Shown in pieces: positions 53,214 to 62,092 of a DNA stretch of 64,000 bases. How positions within the stretch are numbered: the first letter of the stretch is position 1; every line of letters begins with the position of its first letter. Location of the stretch: NCBI RefSeq assembly GCF_000342045.1, contig NZ_AONQ01000010.1, positions 1 through 64,000 of the forward strand. Reading direction: 5' to 3'. Made by a program: the position numbers and the translations under genes. The stretch comes from Paramagnetospirillum caucaseum. Lineage in GTDB: Bacteria; Pseudomonadota; Alphaproteobacteria; Rhodospirillales; Magnetospirillaceae. The notes under the pieces were generated by a model, which was not told the DNA's origin, made no database searches, and saw only the letters and a list, made by a program, of their open reading frames with translations.

Positions 53214-54644
53214 TTACGGGGTCGGTGAGGGCAGCAAGAGCGGTGACGGATCGGAACCGAAGGTCAGCCCCAGCCGTCGCTCCCGGTCCCGGTCGGCGGC
53301 GATCTCGGCATCGACCTGTTCGGCGTCATAGCCACGCTCGGCCAGGGCCTGCGTCCGGCTTTTCAGGCCGGCGCCGATCTGCTCGATCTCGGCCTTGGTG
53401 TCCTTCAGTGGATCGACCCAGTCCCATTTCGGCGGCAGCCAGGAGCAGGCGATGAAGGTGGCCCGCTGGCGTTCATAGCCGGGGATGTCGAGCGCCCCGG
53501 ACAGGACGGCCACGTCCAGCCAGCGCTGCCACACTACCCGGCACATCTGGTGGACCATCACCGAGTGCTGCCATGCCTCGACCCGGCGGCGGAACTCCAG
53601 CAGCGCCATGCGCGAGTTGGAGTAGTTGGCCTTCAGCATGTCGTTGGACAGGTAGGCGTAGGGCACCCCGGTGGCGGCGGATATCTGCAGCAGGGTGCGG
53701 TATTCGAACGGCTCATACGATCCGCCCACATCGGCGGGGGCGGAGGTCTGGATCTGCTCGCCCGGCTCCAGCGGCACCACCTGGCCCGGTTGGACCTCGA
53801 CAATACGGTCGCCGGAACCGTCATCGGCGGGCACCACATCGATCACGTCGGCCGGAGCGGGCGAGGTCACGAACATCGCGTACATCGCGGCGATCTTCTT
53901 GCGCTCCAGTTCGGCGTCGTCGTACTGGTCGAGCAGAAACAGCTTCACCACCGCCGGGGCCAGCCGCGACACCCCGCGCAACTGGCCTGATTCCACCGGG
54001 TCGATGACGTGGATGATCTCGGCGGCCGGCACCCGCACCGTCTCGCCGGCCAGACCGGGATCGGTGAGATCACCGGGATGGCGGCGCAGGAAGTGATAGG
54101 CGACGCGGCGGCCAATGCGGTCGAACTCGATCCCCTGGCGGATGACGTTGCCGCCGGGAAGGATCTCGGTTCGGGTCAGCGGCAGCATTTCCGAGGGCAG
54201 CATCTGAAGCTGCAACGGCACCGACAGCCCGTCTTCGGGGCGACGGGGGCGCAGGCGGAAGAACACCTCCCCGGCGATGAACACTTCCCTGGCGGCGCGA
54301 CGCTGCTGGCCGTAGAAATCGGTCAGGGCCTCGGCATCGGATTCGTCGGTCCAGGCCAGCCACAACTGCTGCACCCGGGTCTTCAGATCCTTGTCGGCGA
54401 TCAGCGAGGACGGCTTGATGCCGGTGCCCACAGCGTTGCCGGTCCAGCTTTCGGCGGCGTTGAGGGCGTAGCCGTTGTTGCGGACCAGATAGCGGGCGCG
54501 GGCGGTGATGTCCGAGCCGGCGGCGGCGATCAGGGTGTTGACGTGGGCGCGGCTGGGCTGGAAGCCCTTGAGGCGGCGGCTGCCCTGGGCGGCCTCGAAG
54601 CCGCCGATCATGGCGCCGATCCTCCTGCGCAATGCCGACAGCAT
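53214..54644 (-). CDS. Portal protein (lambda GpB family)
   Basis: A 476-aa portal protein, MLSALRRRIGAMIGGFEAAQ with YLVRNNGYALNAAESWTGNA, VHVIDP-like AEIIHVIDPVESGQLRGVSR, and YEPFEYRTLLQISAATGVPY, all signatures of the lambda-type portal (phage_portal_2). Twelve copies form the DNA channel and the docking site for terminase. A GTG six bases upstream overlaps the gpW stop and could be the start. It follows GpW and precedes the protease. Confidence 0.94.
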   Translation of the reverse strand: MLSALRRRIGAMIGGFEAAQGSRRLKGFQPSRAHVNTLIAAAGSDITARARYLVRNNGYALNAAESWTGNAVGTGIKPSSLIADKDLKTRVQQLWLAWTDESDAEALTDFYGQQRRAAREVFIAGEVFFRLRPRRPEDGLSVPLQLQMLPSEMLPLTRTEILPGGNVIRQGIEFDRIGRRVAYHFLRRHPGDLTDPGLAGETVRVPAAEIIHVIDPVESGQLRGVSRLAPAVVKLFLLDQYDDAELERKKIAAMYAMFVTSPAPADVIDVVPADDGSGDRIVEVQPGQVVPLEPGEQIQTSAPADVGGSYEPFEYRTLLQISAATGVPYAYLSNDMLKANYSNSRMALLEFRRRVEAWQHSVMVHQMCRVVWQRWLDVAVLSGALDIPGYERQRATFIACSWLPPKWDWVDPLKDTKAEIEQIGAGLKSRTQALAERGYDAEQVDAEIAADRDRERRLGLTFGSDPSPLLLPSPTP

Positions 54645-54646
54645 GG

Positions 54647-54856
54647 TCACAGCCCCTTGGTGGCGACGGCGAGGATGCGCCGCCGGGGCTTTCTGCCCTC
54701 CAACACGGCGATGCGGCGGTCGAGATCGGCCAGGACATGGTTGGCCTGGGTCAGGTCGTACTGGACGGTGCGGTCGCCGACGGTGACGCGGGCCACCAGC
54801 GAGTTGCGCCGCGCCAGCACGCGCTCGCGCTCGGCCTTCATTTCGTCGAGAGTCAT
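54647..54856 (-). CDS. GpW-like head-tail joining protein
   Basis: A 69-aa protein, MTLDEMKAERERVLARRNSL, then VGDRTVQYDLTQANHVLADL and a basic end. Length, the Arg-rich first helix and the central beta hairpin match lambda gpW, which joins head and tail. It sits between terminase and portal as in lambda, with one base before and a short overlap after. Confidence 0.88.
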   Translation of the reverse strand: MTLDEMKAERERVLARRNSLVARVTVGDRTVQYDLTQANHVLADLDRRIAVLEGRKPRRRILAVATKGL

Positions 54857-54857
54857 G

Positions 54858-56822
54858 TCACTGCATCCCGCTGAACTTGATGATCCGCCGGGGACGGCGG
54901 GCGATCCGGCGCACCTGCCCGGCTTGGGGTTCACTGGTGCTGGCGACAACGGCCAGTTGCTCTTCCAGATCCCGCCACTTGGCCTCCGGCCAGCGGTCGG
55001 CACCGGCGATCCAGGCGGCGGCGCGGGCATAGACCCGGCAATCCAGCGCCTCGTTGCGTTCCCGCAGCTTCTGCCATTCCAGCTTGGAGAAGCCGCGCCG
55101 GTTCTTGACCGTCACCAGCTGCTCGGCGACGAACTGCTTGCACCACTCCGAATCCGCCCACGATGGCAGATGCACCGTTCCGGCGGGGAAACGGAGTCCT
55201 TCGGCCAATTCCTCGTCGGTGGGGCGCTCGAGGCGCAGAAACCGGTAGGTTTCCGTCTTGAAGGTGGACACCGCCACGATCCACAGCCGGGCACCGCGGC
55301 GGACCTTCTTGCCGCCCTCGGTGGCATCGACCAGGGTGGGGCCGGAGACCGGGCTGGAGCGATTGAAGCCCTCCACGCCCTTGATGGGCGAGACCTGGCC
55401 GACGCCCATCCTGCGGCCCCAGGTGTAGACCGCCGAGGATTCGTAGCCGGAGTCGATGGCGAGACGGGCGATCTTCAGGGCCGCGCCGCTGGTATGGGTC
55501 CAGGTTTGCCCCAGCACCCGCTCCAGCGCCGCCCAGGTTTCGGCGTGTTCCGGCCCGCCGTCGATGACGACATGGTCGACCAGCCAGCTTTCCAGTCCGC
55601 GTCCCCAGGCCCAGACGTCGATCTCGACACGGTCCTTCTGGACGTCGGCCCCGGCGGTGAGGAACAACCCGCCCGCCGGCACGGTGCCGTTGGCCCAAGA
55701 TTCCCTGCGGTCGTAGAGGCGCTGCCAATCGGGCGCCTCGCCGGATTCGACCCAGGTCTCGCCCAGCACGGTGTTGCGGAACACCCGCAGCGCGTCGTCG
55801 GAACCCTGCGTCGCTTCCCACAGGCGGGCGATGCTCTCCCAGGATTGCCAGCCCGGCGGCGAGTAGAGGGCCGAGATGTGGAAGCCGACGGTGCCGGGGT
55901 CCTCGGCCACCGCCGTGGCCCGCCAAATTCCTGCCGCCAGCATGGTGGCCTTGGCCGATTCGGTGATCGGCTGGTCGCAGGATTCGCACAGGTAATGGAC
56001 GGAGGCCGGCTGACCCTTGTCCCATTTCAGCCGCTCGAATTTCAGCCACTGCATTTCGCCGCAATGGGGGCACGGCACGAAGAAACGGCGCTGGTCGCTG
56101 GCCTCGAATTCCCGCTCGATCCGCGACAGCCCGCGAATGGTGGGCGTCGAGACCAGGAACGCCTTGGCCCGGTGGGCGAAGGTGGCCATGCGGGCACAGG
56201 CCAGCGCCACCGGGTCGCCCTCCTCGTCGGCCGAGGCCGGGTAGGCATCGACCTCGTCGAGGAACAGGTAGCGCGCCGGCATGGAGCGCAAACCAACGGC
56301 GCTGTTGGCCCCGGTCATCACCAGGGTGCCGCCGGGAAAGTCCTTCGACAGCATCGTGTTGCCGGCGTCGCGCGAGCGGGCCGGCTTGACCCGTTCCCGC
56401 AGGATGGGGCTTTCGTCAATCAGGGTGTCGATGCGCTGGCGCGAGTTGCGCTTGGCCATCTCGACGGTGGGCTGCACCGCCAGCACCGGGCCGGGGGCAT
56501 GGTGGATGATGAAGCCGAGGAAGTTGTTGCCGGCCTCGGTCGCGCCCACCTGGGCGCCCTTCATGAATACCACCCGCCGGCAGGGATGGGACGGCGACAG
56601 GCAATCCATGATCTCGCGTAAGTAAGGCGTGCGGGCGGTGCGGTAGCGGCCCGGCTCGGCCGACGCCCGCGAGGACAGCACCCGGTGCCGATCGGCCCAT
56701 TCCGACACCGTCAGCAGCGGGTCGGGCCGCAATCCATCCCGCCAAGCCTGGAGCAGGATGTCCGCGCCCCGGAAGCCCAGGGTATCATCGGAAATTCGGC
56801 TCGATGGCGGCGAGTTCCCCAA
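54858..56822 (-). CDS. Terminase large subunit (GpA family)
   Basis: A 654-aa packaging ATPase/nuclease. The ATPase motif reads KGAQVGATE (residues 88-96), Walker B YLFLDEVD (185-192). A zinc ribbon follows (CPHCGEM and CESCDQ, about 251-282), and the nuclease domain begins near 360 (AGADVQKDRVEIDVWAWGRG). It cuts concatemers at cos and pumps DNA into the prohead through the portal. The start at 56822 is a TTG; an ATT 27 bases further in is possible. It overlaps the small subunit gene by 38 bases. Confidence 0.95.
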   Translation of the reverse strand: MGNSPPSSRISDDTLGFRGADILLQAWRDGLRPDPLLTVSEWADRHRVLSSRASAEPGRYRTARTPYLREIMDCLSPSHPCRRVVFMKGAQVGATEAGNNFLGFIIHHAPGPVLAVQPTVEMAKRNSRQRIDTLIDESPILRERVKPARSRDAGNTMLSKDFPGGTLVMTGANSAVGLRSMPARYLFLDEVDAYPASADEEGDPVALACARMATFAHRAKAFLVSTPTIRGLSRIEREFEASDQRRFFVPCPHCGEMQWLKFERLKWDKGQPASVHYLCESCDQPITESAKATMLAAGIWRATAVAEDPGTVGFHISALYSPPGWQSWESIARLWEATQGSDDALRVFRNTVLGETWVESGEAPDWQRLYDRRESWANGTVPAGGLFLTAGADVQKDRVEIDVWAWGRGLESWLVDHVVIDGGPEHAETWAALERVLGQTWTHTSGAALKIARLAIDSGYESSAVYTWGRRMGVGQVSPIKGVEGFNRSSPVSGPTLVDATEGGKKVRRGARLWIVAVSTFKTETYRFLRLERPTDEELAEGLRFPAGTVHLPSWADSEWCKQFVAEQLVTVKNRRGFSKLEWQKLRERNEALDCRVYARAAAWIAGADRWPEAKWRDLEEQLAVVASTSEPQAGQVRRIARRPRRIIKFSGMQ

Positions 56823-57327
56823 GGTGATCCCTCACATAGGTTTCCAGCAGGGTCTGCATGGTGTGGGCGTCGATCCCGGCCTCCAGCGCCATCTGCGCCG
56901 CGACGCGGGCCGGCCAGGTGATCCAGGAATCGCGCTCCTGGCGGGCCAGCTTGAAGACCAGGGCCGAGGCCCGCGCCCGGTCGACCACCTCTTCCTTGAG
57001 GCGATCCACCTGCAGCCGCGCCTTCTGCGCCTTGGCCACCTCGTGCATGGTCCGCGCCTGGGCGAAGGTGGCGCCGGAGGATGGCGGTGGCGATGCTGTC
57101 GGCTTCGCAACAGGGGCGGCCGGCGGCGGAGCGGCTATTGCCGCCGATACCGGAGCCGCCGGCATTTTCCGGGCCGGATCGGTCCGGGCATCCCAGGCTG
57201 CGTCGGCCTTGGCCGGGTCAATGGTGCCGTCGGGCTCCTGCGGAATGCGCCCCGTCTGCACCGCCTTGCGCACGGCGGTATGGCTGACGCCGCGCCTGCG
57301 GGCGTATTCCCGGACGGATAATCCCAT
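56785..57327 (-). CDS. Terminase small subunit (Nu1-like)
   Basis: A 180-aa protein: an N-terminal DNA-binding helix-turn-helix (SVREYARRRGVSHTAVRKAV), a Pro/Ala-rich linker (about 60-90), then a helical oligomerisation part (AKAQKARLQVDRLKEEVVDR). It recognises cos and recruits the large subunit. The ATG at 57327 is the first with a suitable ribosome site. It heads the late structural operon. Confidence 0.87.
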   Translation of the reverse strand: MGLSVREYARRRGVSHTAVRKAVQTGRIPQEPDGTIDPAKADAAWDARTDPARKMPAAPVSAAIAAPPPAAPVAKPTASPPPSSGATFAQARTMHEVAKAQKARLQVDRLKEEVVDRARASALVFKLARQERDSWITWPARVAAQMALEAGIDAHTMQTLLETYVRDHLGELAAIEPNFR

Positions 57328-57428
57328 GGCTGGATGTCGCTCGATAAAGCAATGAAAGAAGACACTTATCCGGTTGATGTGTCCCGCCCGCAGAGTGATT
57401 GATGGTCCCACGAACAACGGAGGACACC

Positions 57429-57650
57429 ATGAGCAAGCGCGGCGACAACACCCAGGCCCTGGACACTTTTCTGGTCAGGAAGGCCGAGATCGACACCATG
57501 CTCGCCCGGCTTCAGGCTTTGAGTGACGAGCATTTCAACTGGTCACCGGACGAGATCAACTGGGGCCATGTTGGAACGATGGCCCACTACGCCGAGATGC
57601 TGAAGCGGATCACCGACAGCGCCTTCAAGGAGGGCGAACACGCCGAGTAG
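57429..57650 (+). CDS. Small hypothetical prophage protein
   Basis: A 73-aa protein, MSKRGDNTQALDTFLVRKAE, IDTMLARLQALSDEHFNWSP and a short acidic end. GGAGG lies just upstream of the ATG (57429). It is divergent from the terminase genes. It may be expressed from the lysogen as a small moron, but no family is recognised. Confidence 0.6.
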   Translation: MSKRGDNTQALDTFLVRKAEIDTMLARLQALSDEHFNWSPDEINWGHVGTMAHYAEMLKRITDSAFKEGEHAE

Positions 57651-57670
57651 CCGATCAGGCTCCGCACCGC

Positions 57671-57688
57671 CCCCCGCCTTCGCGGGGG
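57671..57688. terminator. GC-rich hairpin downstream of the small plus-strand gene
   Basis: CCCCCGC and GCGGGGG form a 7-bp stem with a CTTC loop, 21 bases beyond the small gene's stop. No T-run follows, so it is a weak or processing-type 3' end. Confidence 0.4.
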
Positions 57689-57772
57689 CAGGCTCCGACC
57701 GGCGTCACGCTGGCGGGGCTTGGGGTGGTACAGGCGCGGGACGGTCCCGCGCCACCATTGGAGAACCACCCC

Positions 57773-58357
57773 ATGATCCAGTTGTCTGACACCCAGGCCG
57801 TCATCCTGTCCGCCGCCTGCGCCCGCGAGGACGGCAATCTGCTGCCCGTCACCGCGTCCCTGAAGGGCGGCGCGGTCAACATGGTCCTGAACAGCCTGAT
57901 CAAGAAGGAACTGGCCGAGGAAATCCCCGCCGAACCGGGCGCCCCGGTCTGGCGCGAGGACGAGGACGGGACCCCGCTGACGCTCCGCGCCACCGCCGCT
58001 GCCTACGCGGCCCTGGGCATCGAGTCCGCCACCGCGCCCACGGGCGCCGACACGGCGCCAGAAGAAGAACCGGCAATGGACGTGGCCGAGCAACCCGAAA
58101 CCCCGCCCATGGGCGCCCACGGCGCGCATGAAGCCAAACCCGCCCGCAAGACCCGCGAGGGCACAAAGCAGGAGGCACTGATCGCCCTGCTGAAGCGTCC
58201 CGAGGGCGCCAGCATCGAGGAAATCAGCACCGAATTCGGATGGGCGCACCATACGGTGCGGGGCGCCATCGCCGGGGCCTTGAAGAAGAAGCTGGGTCTC
58301 GCCGTCACCAGCGAGAAGGTCGAAGGGCGCGGCCGTACCTACAAAATCGCCGAATAG
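57773..58357 (+). CDS. DUF3489 domain protein
   Basis: A 194-aa protein. The N-terminal 80 residues are helical (LSDTQAVILSAACAREDGNL, MVLNSLIKKELAEEIPAE); a Pro/Ala linker follows; the C-terminal 65 residues (TKQEALIALLKRPEGASIEE, FGWAHHTVRGAIAGALKKKL) are a winged helix of the DUF3489 family. It probably binds DNA as a regulator of prophage or host genes. The ATG at 57773 has a fair ribosome site upstream. Confidence 0.8.
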   Translation: MIQLSDTQAVILSAACAREDGNLLPVTASLKGGAVNMVLNSLIKKELAEEIPAEPGAPVWREDEDGTPLTLRATAAAYAALGIESATAPTGADTAPEEEPAMDVAEQPETPPMGAHGAHEAKPARKTREGTKQEALIALLKRPEGASIEEISTEFGWAHHTVRGAIAGALKKKLGLAVTSEKVEGRGRTYKIAE

Positions 58358-58366
58358 GAGCCGCCC

Positions 58367-58564
58367 ATGCCCCGCTACTGCGTGATCATCACCCGCGACG
58401 TCACCGAAAGCACCGTCGTCGAGGTCGAGGCCGAAACGCCCGAGCAGGCCGAGATGGCGGCCTTCGAGAAACTGCATGAAAGCACCGACACCGAGTGGGA
58501 ACTCGACGAAGGTTCCTGGAACAAGGGCGATTCCTACGTCACCGGCTTGGATGAACTGCCTTGA
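58367..58564 (+). CDS. Small acidic prophage protein
   Basis: A 65-aa acidic protein (MPRYCVIITRDVTESTVVEV, then EAETPEQAEMAAFEKLHEST). The beta-beta-helix look is common in small phage proteins and anti-defence proteins, but no function is recognised. It begins nine bases after the DUF3489 gene stop with AGGAGCCGCCC upstream. Confidence 0.6.
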   Translation: MPRYCVIITRDVTESTVVEVEAETPEQAEMAAFEKLHESTDTEWELDEGSWNKGDSYVTGLDELP

Positions 58565-58731
58565 TGGCGCTCGATTTCGGTCAGAACCATCAGGGCTTGA
58601 TCGAGAGCCGGCATATCACCGGCCCTCGTCGCACGTTCGACATGGTTTCGAGCGATGTCCAGCGCGGCAGCCCCATGGGCTTTGATCAGTTCATCGGCTG
58701 TGCGCGTCACCATGAGAGGATCGATGGCCAT
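58534..58731 (-). CDS. Small conserved prophage protein
   Basis: A 65-aa protein, MAIDPLMVTRTADELIKAHG then AALDIARNHVERATRAGDMP. The helical ADELIKxHGxxA pattern recurs in small Rhodospirillales proteins. It overlaps the end of the convergent small gene by about 30 bases. It may be real, but coding on both strands keeps it uncertain. Confidence 0.5.
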   Translation of the reverse strand: MAIDPLMVTRTADELIKAHGAAALDIARNHVERATRAGDMPALDQALMVLTEIERHQGSSSKPVT

Positions 58732-58785
58732 GTAGTCCGTCTATTTTTCATGGGTGGCGAAGAGTAAGGACTTGAGGCTCTCTTG

Positions 58786-58995
58786 TCATCCGAGGCGTTC
58801 GAAGGCGCGCCGCAGCACATAGCTGCGCACCAAGGAGACCACCAAGAACATCAACCCGATCAACAAATCGTCCGAAATGGCGATACGGATACCGAACAGC
58901 GGGAACACCGCCACCTGCGTCGCCACCGCCAGAATGTAGCCGATGACCACGTTGGTGATGGCCTCGGTCAACGACATGCGGCGGCTTTGGCGCAT
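58786..58995 (-). CDS. DUF7220-like small membrane protein
   Basis: A 69-aa protein with two transmembrane helices (ITNVVIGYILAVATQVAVFP and LLIGLMFLVVSLVRSYVL), beginning MRQSRRMSLTEA and ending RRAFERLG. This is the pattern of the DUF7220 family, found repeatedly in alphaproteobacterial phages. Function unknown. Confidence 0.65.
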   Translation of the reverse strand: MRQSRRMSLTEAITNVVIGYILAVATQVAVFPLFGIRIAISDDLLIGLMFLVVSLVRSYVLRRAFERLG

Positions 58996-59087
58996 CAGTC
59001 TAATCCATTGAAAATGATTAACTAATCGACTTGATAAGCCTGCGCGGGAGAGCATTACTGGGTCCACCACAACGGAGGAACCAGACG

Positions 59088-59252
59088 ATGCAAACCCGTG
59101 ACGAAGCCCTGGCGAAGATCGCCGCCACCATCCTGGACCTGGAAACCCTGGCGACCCGGAACAGCGACCGCCTCGACTTCCACGAGCTTTCGGTCTGGGG
59201 CATCAAAGCCGCACTGGAAGCCGCCTACGCCGCCGGCCAGGAGGAAAAGTGA
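59088..59252 (+). CDS. DUF6900-like small protein
   Basis: A 54-aa protein (MQTRDEALAKIAATILDLET, then SDRLDFHELSVWGIKAALEA) matching the DUF6900 pattern as I remember it. The family appears beside small phage and plasmid genes; the function is unknown. Its stop overlaps the next possible start. Confidence 0.65.
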   Translation: MQTRDEALAKIAATILDLETLATRNSDRLDFHELSVWGIKAALEAAYAAGQEEK

Positions 59253-59254
59253 TC

Positions 59255-59464
59255 ATGGCCCTGACCGTCCGCCCCACCGCCGCCCTGAAGGCCCATCCGC
59301 TCTGGTCGCAGACCGACTTCGAATACTTCCGGGGCAAGGGCTATTCCAACCAACAGATCCTCGAATTCTGGGAGCGCGACCTGCGCCTCGGCTGCCAGCC
59401 GCTGAACTGGAAGCCCACCGACGCCAAGTACCAGCATTCCCTGCGCCGGATCACCCGGCGCTGA
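59255..59464 (+). CDS. Hypothetical prophage protein
   Basis: A 69-aa protein, MALTVRPTAALKAHPLWSQT then GYSNQQILEFWERDLRLGCQ. A GTG six bases upstream is an alternative start. It follows the DUF6900-like gene directly, forming a two-gene unit, and overlaps the end of the convergent methyltransferase gene by 14 bases. Confidence 0.6.
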   Translation: MALTVRPTAALKAHPLWSQTDFEYFRGKGYSNQQILEFWERDLRLGCQPLNWKPTDAKYQHSLRRITRR

Positions 59465-60713
59465 CCACCTTCCCGGCGGCGATCTCCTCGAAACTCCGGC
59501 CATCGCCGTCCAGCACGGCCTTCTGCCCGGACAGCTTCTGCCAGCGGCCGACGATCACGTCGGCATAGGCCGGGTTCAGTTCCATGGCGAAGCAAGTCCG
59601 CCCCGTGGTCTCGGCGGCGACCACCGTGGTGCCGCTGCCGGCGAAGGGCTCGTAGACCCCGTCGCCCTCGGCGCTGTTGTTGAGGATGGGGCGGCGCATG
59701 CATTCCACCGGCTTCTGGGTGCCGTGAACCGTGGCCTCGTCCTCGTCACCACCGTTGCCGATGGCCCACACCGTGGCCTGATCCCGCGCTCCCTGCCAAT
59801 GGCCGGTGCCGGTCTTGCGCACGGCGTAGAGGCACGGCTCATGCTGCCAGTGGTAATCGCCGCGCCCCAGGACGAAGCGCGGCTTCGACCAGATGATCTG
59901 GGCGCGAACCTTGAAGTCGTTGGCTTCCAGGCTGTCGGCGACGGTCTTGGCGTAGATCGCCGCGTGCCAGACATAGGCCACCTCGCCGGGGAACAGCGCC
60001 CAGGCTTCGCTCCAGTCGGCGCGGTCATCGTTGGCGACCTTGCCGGTGCGGGAGGTGGACGACACACCGGCCTGATTGCGCCAGGACGGGTCGTATTCCA
60101 CCCCATACGGTGGATCGGTCACCATCAGATGCGGCGTGGCTCCGGCCAGCAGGCGCTCGACATCGGTGGCGTTGGTACTGTCGCCACACAGCAGGCGGTG
60201 CTTGCCCAAGATCCACAGATCGCCGGGCCGGGTCACCGGATCGGCGGGCGGTTCGGGGATTTCGTTCTCGTCTCCTGCCTCGCCGGCACCGTCGCCGTCA
60301 CCTTCCGCGTCGGCCATCAGCCGGTCCAGGTCTTCGTCGGAGAAGCCGATCAGGTCGAGGCTGAATCCCTCCTCCTGGAGGCGGGCCAGTTCGGCGGCCA
60401 GCAATTCGTCGTCCCATCCCGCGTTCAGCGCCAACTGATTGTCGGCGAGACGGTAGGCGCGGGCCTGGGCATCGGTCAGGTGATCGAGCCGGATCACCGG
60501 CACCTCGGTCAGCCCGAGATGCCGGGCGGCCAGCAGGCGGCCGTGGCCGGCGATCAGCACGCCGCGCTCGTCCACCAGGACCGGCACGTTGAAACCGAAT
60601 TCAGCGATGCTGCCGGCGAGTTGGGCTACTTGCCCCTCGGAATGCGTCCTGGCATTAGCAGCGTAGGGCAGCAGCCGGTCGAGCGGCCATTTCTCGATCG
60701 CTTCAACCAGCAT
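59451..60713 (-). CDS. DNA methyltransferase with N-terminal ParB-like domain (copy 1)
   Basis: A 420-aa fusion. Residues 5-125 are a ParB/sulfiredoxin-like domain (RLLPYAANARTHSEGQVAQL, LIAGHGRLLAARHLG, YRLADNQLALNAGWDDELL). The methyltransferase has DPPYGV (200-205) and, later, PFAGSGTTVVAAE, the order of beta-class N6-adenine or N4-cytosine enzymes. The TDPPY tetrad favours N6-adenine. No restriction enzyme is nearby, so it probably protects phage DNA. Tandem with a paralogue overlapping by 11 bases. Confidence 0.9.
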   Translation of the reverse strand: MLVEAIEKWPLDRLLPYAANARTHSEGQVAQLAGSIAEFGFNVPVLVDERGVLIAGHGRLLAARHLGLTEVPVIRLDHLTDAQARAYRLADNQLALNAGWDDELLAAELARLQEEGFSLDLIGFSDEDLDRLMADAEGDGDGAGEAGDENEIPEPPADPVTRPGDLWILGKHRLLCGDSTNATDVERLLAGATPHLMVTDPPYGVEYDPSWRNQAGVSSTSRTGKVANDDRADWSEAWALFPGEVAYVWHAAIYAKTVADSLEANDFKVRAQIIWSKPRFVLGRGDYHWQHEPCLYAVRKTGTGHWQGARDQATVWAIGNGGDEDEATVHGTQKPVECMRRPILNNSAEGDGVYEPFAGSGTTVVAAETTGRTCFAMELNPAYADVIVGRWQKLSGQKAVLDGDGRSFEEIAAGKVVSAG

Positions 60714-62088
60714 GGTCAACTCCGCGCTCGGCCGCCACCGCCGCGAACGGGCGGCCATCGGCCAGCGTCACCGGGATTTCGGGAAACAGCGCCTGCCAGC
60801 GCAGGATCGCCACATCGACATAGGCGGGTGCCAATTCCATGGCGCGGACCTTCCGCCCGCACCGCTGGCCGGCGATAATCGTGGAACCCGATCCGCTGAA
60901 CGGCTCGAACACCACATCGCCCTCGTTCGAATAGGCCCGCATGACGAAATCCGGCAGCGCCACCGGGAACACCGCCGGATGACTGCCGTCGCCTTCGATG
61001 GCGCCCTTGTGGCGGGTCACCCGCAGCACGCTGTCAGGAATGCGGGTGTCCTGGATGGCATTGCCGTGGCCGGCCTTCCTCGACACCGTGCCGTCGGCGG
61101 CGCGCAGGCCACCACCGCCCAGCGTCTCGCCGGCATGGGCGCAGGGCACGATCTTGTTGGGCTTGCGCGACACCTTGTTGAAGTGGAACACCAGTTCGAA
61201 GGCGGGCGCGAGCCGCCCGCCCCAATCGCCCGGCAGGCCCGGCCCCTGATCCCAGACATAGAGACCGAACCGCCGCCAGCCGGCCTCGCGCATCGCGTCG
61301 AGCCAGCCGCGCCAGTAGGGCACCCATTCCCCATCGCGGTGGATCAGGCCGAGATTGACCAGCACCTGGGCATCGGCCGTTACCGGCAGGGCGGCGAACA
61401 CCCCGGCCATCAGCCGATCCCAATCGCCGATCCCGCCCGAGGCGTAGTCCCGCTGCTGGCCGTAGGGCGGCGAGGTGAACACCAGCGCAGCCGTTTCCCC
61501 CGCCATCAGCATGGTGATTGCCGCCGCATCGGTGGAGTCGCCGCACAGCAGGCGGTGATTGCCGAAATGCCAGAGGTCGCCGGGACGCGACACCGGGTCG
61601 CGGGGCGGCTCGGGGGCTGCGTCATCGTCGTCGGTACCGGCCGATTCCTCATCGCCTTCCGGTTCGTCGTCGAGGGGCGCCATCAGGTCGGCCAGTTCCT
61701 CGTCGGAAAAGCCGGTCAGCCCCAGGTCGAAACCATCGCCGTTGAGGGCGTGAAGCTCGGCCGCCAGCAGTTCCTCGTCCCAGCCGGCGTTGAGCGCCAG
61801 CTTGTTGTCGGCCAGCACATAGGCGCGGCGCTGGGCCTCGGTCAGGTGGTCGAGCACCAGCACCGGCACGGCGTCCAGCCCCAGCCGCTGCGCCGCCGCA
61901 AATCGACCGTGGCCGGCGATGACGTTGCCCTGGCCGTCGGCGAGGATGGGATTGGTGAAGCCGAACTCGACGATGCTGGCGGCGATCTGGGCGACCTGGC
62001 TGTCCGAATGGGTCCGCGCGTTGCGGTCATAAGGGCGTAGCCGGTCGAGCGGCCAATGCTCGACCGTATCGGGAAGCGGATGGGGCAT
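60703..62088 (-). CDS. DNA methyltransferase with N-terminal ParB-like domain (copy 2)
   Basis: A 461-aa paralogue of the downstream gene. The ParB-like domain (RLRPYDRNARTHSDSQVAQI, NVIAGHGRFAAAQ) is followed by an acidic linker (about 140-165), then TSPPYGQQRDY (205-215) and PFSGSGSTIIAGQ. The SPPY tetrad is commoner in N4-cytosine enzymes, so the two copies may modify different bases or sites. It is the first gene of the pair, starting 5 bases from a dense repeat cluster that may control it. Confidence 0.9.
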   Translation of the reverse strand: MPHPLPDTVEHWPLDRLRPYDRNARTHSDSQVAQIAASIVEFGFTNPILADGQGNVIAGHGRFAAAQRLGLDAVPVLVLDHLTEAQRRAYVLADNKLALNAGWDEELLAAELHALNGDGFDLGLTGFSDEELADLMAPLDDEPEGDEESAGTDDDDAAPEPPRDPVSRPGDLWHFGNHRLLCGDSTDAAAITMLMAGETAALVFTSPPYGQQRDYASGGIGDWDRLMAGVFAALPVTADAQVLVNLGLIHRDGEWVPYWRGWLDAMREAGWRRFGLYVWDQGPGLPGDWGGRLAPAFELVFHFNKVSRKPNKIVPCAHAGETLGGGGLRAADGTVSRKAGHGNAIQDTRIPDSVLRVTRHKGAIEGDGSHPAVFPVALPDFVMRAYSNEGDVVFEPFSGSGSTIIAGQRCGRKVRAMELAPAYVDVAILRWQALFPEIPVTLADGRPFAAVAAERGVDHAG

Positions 62089-62092
62089 GGTG

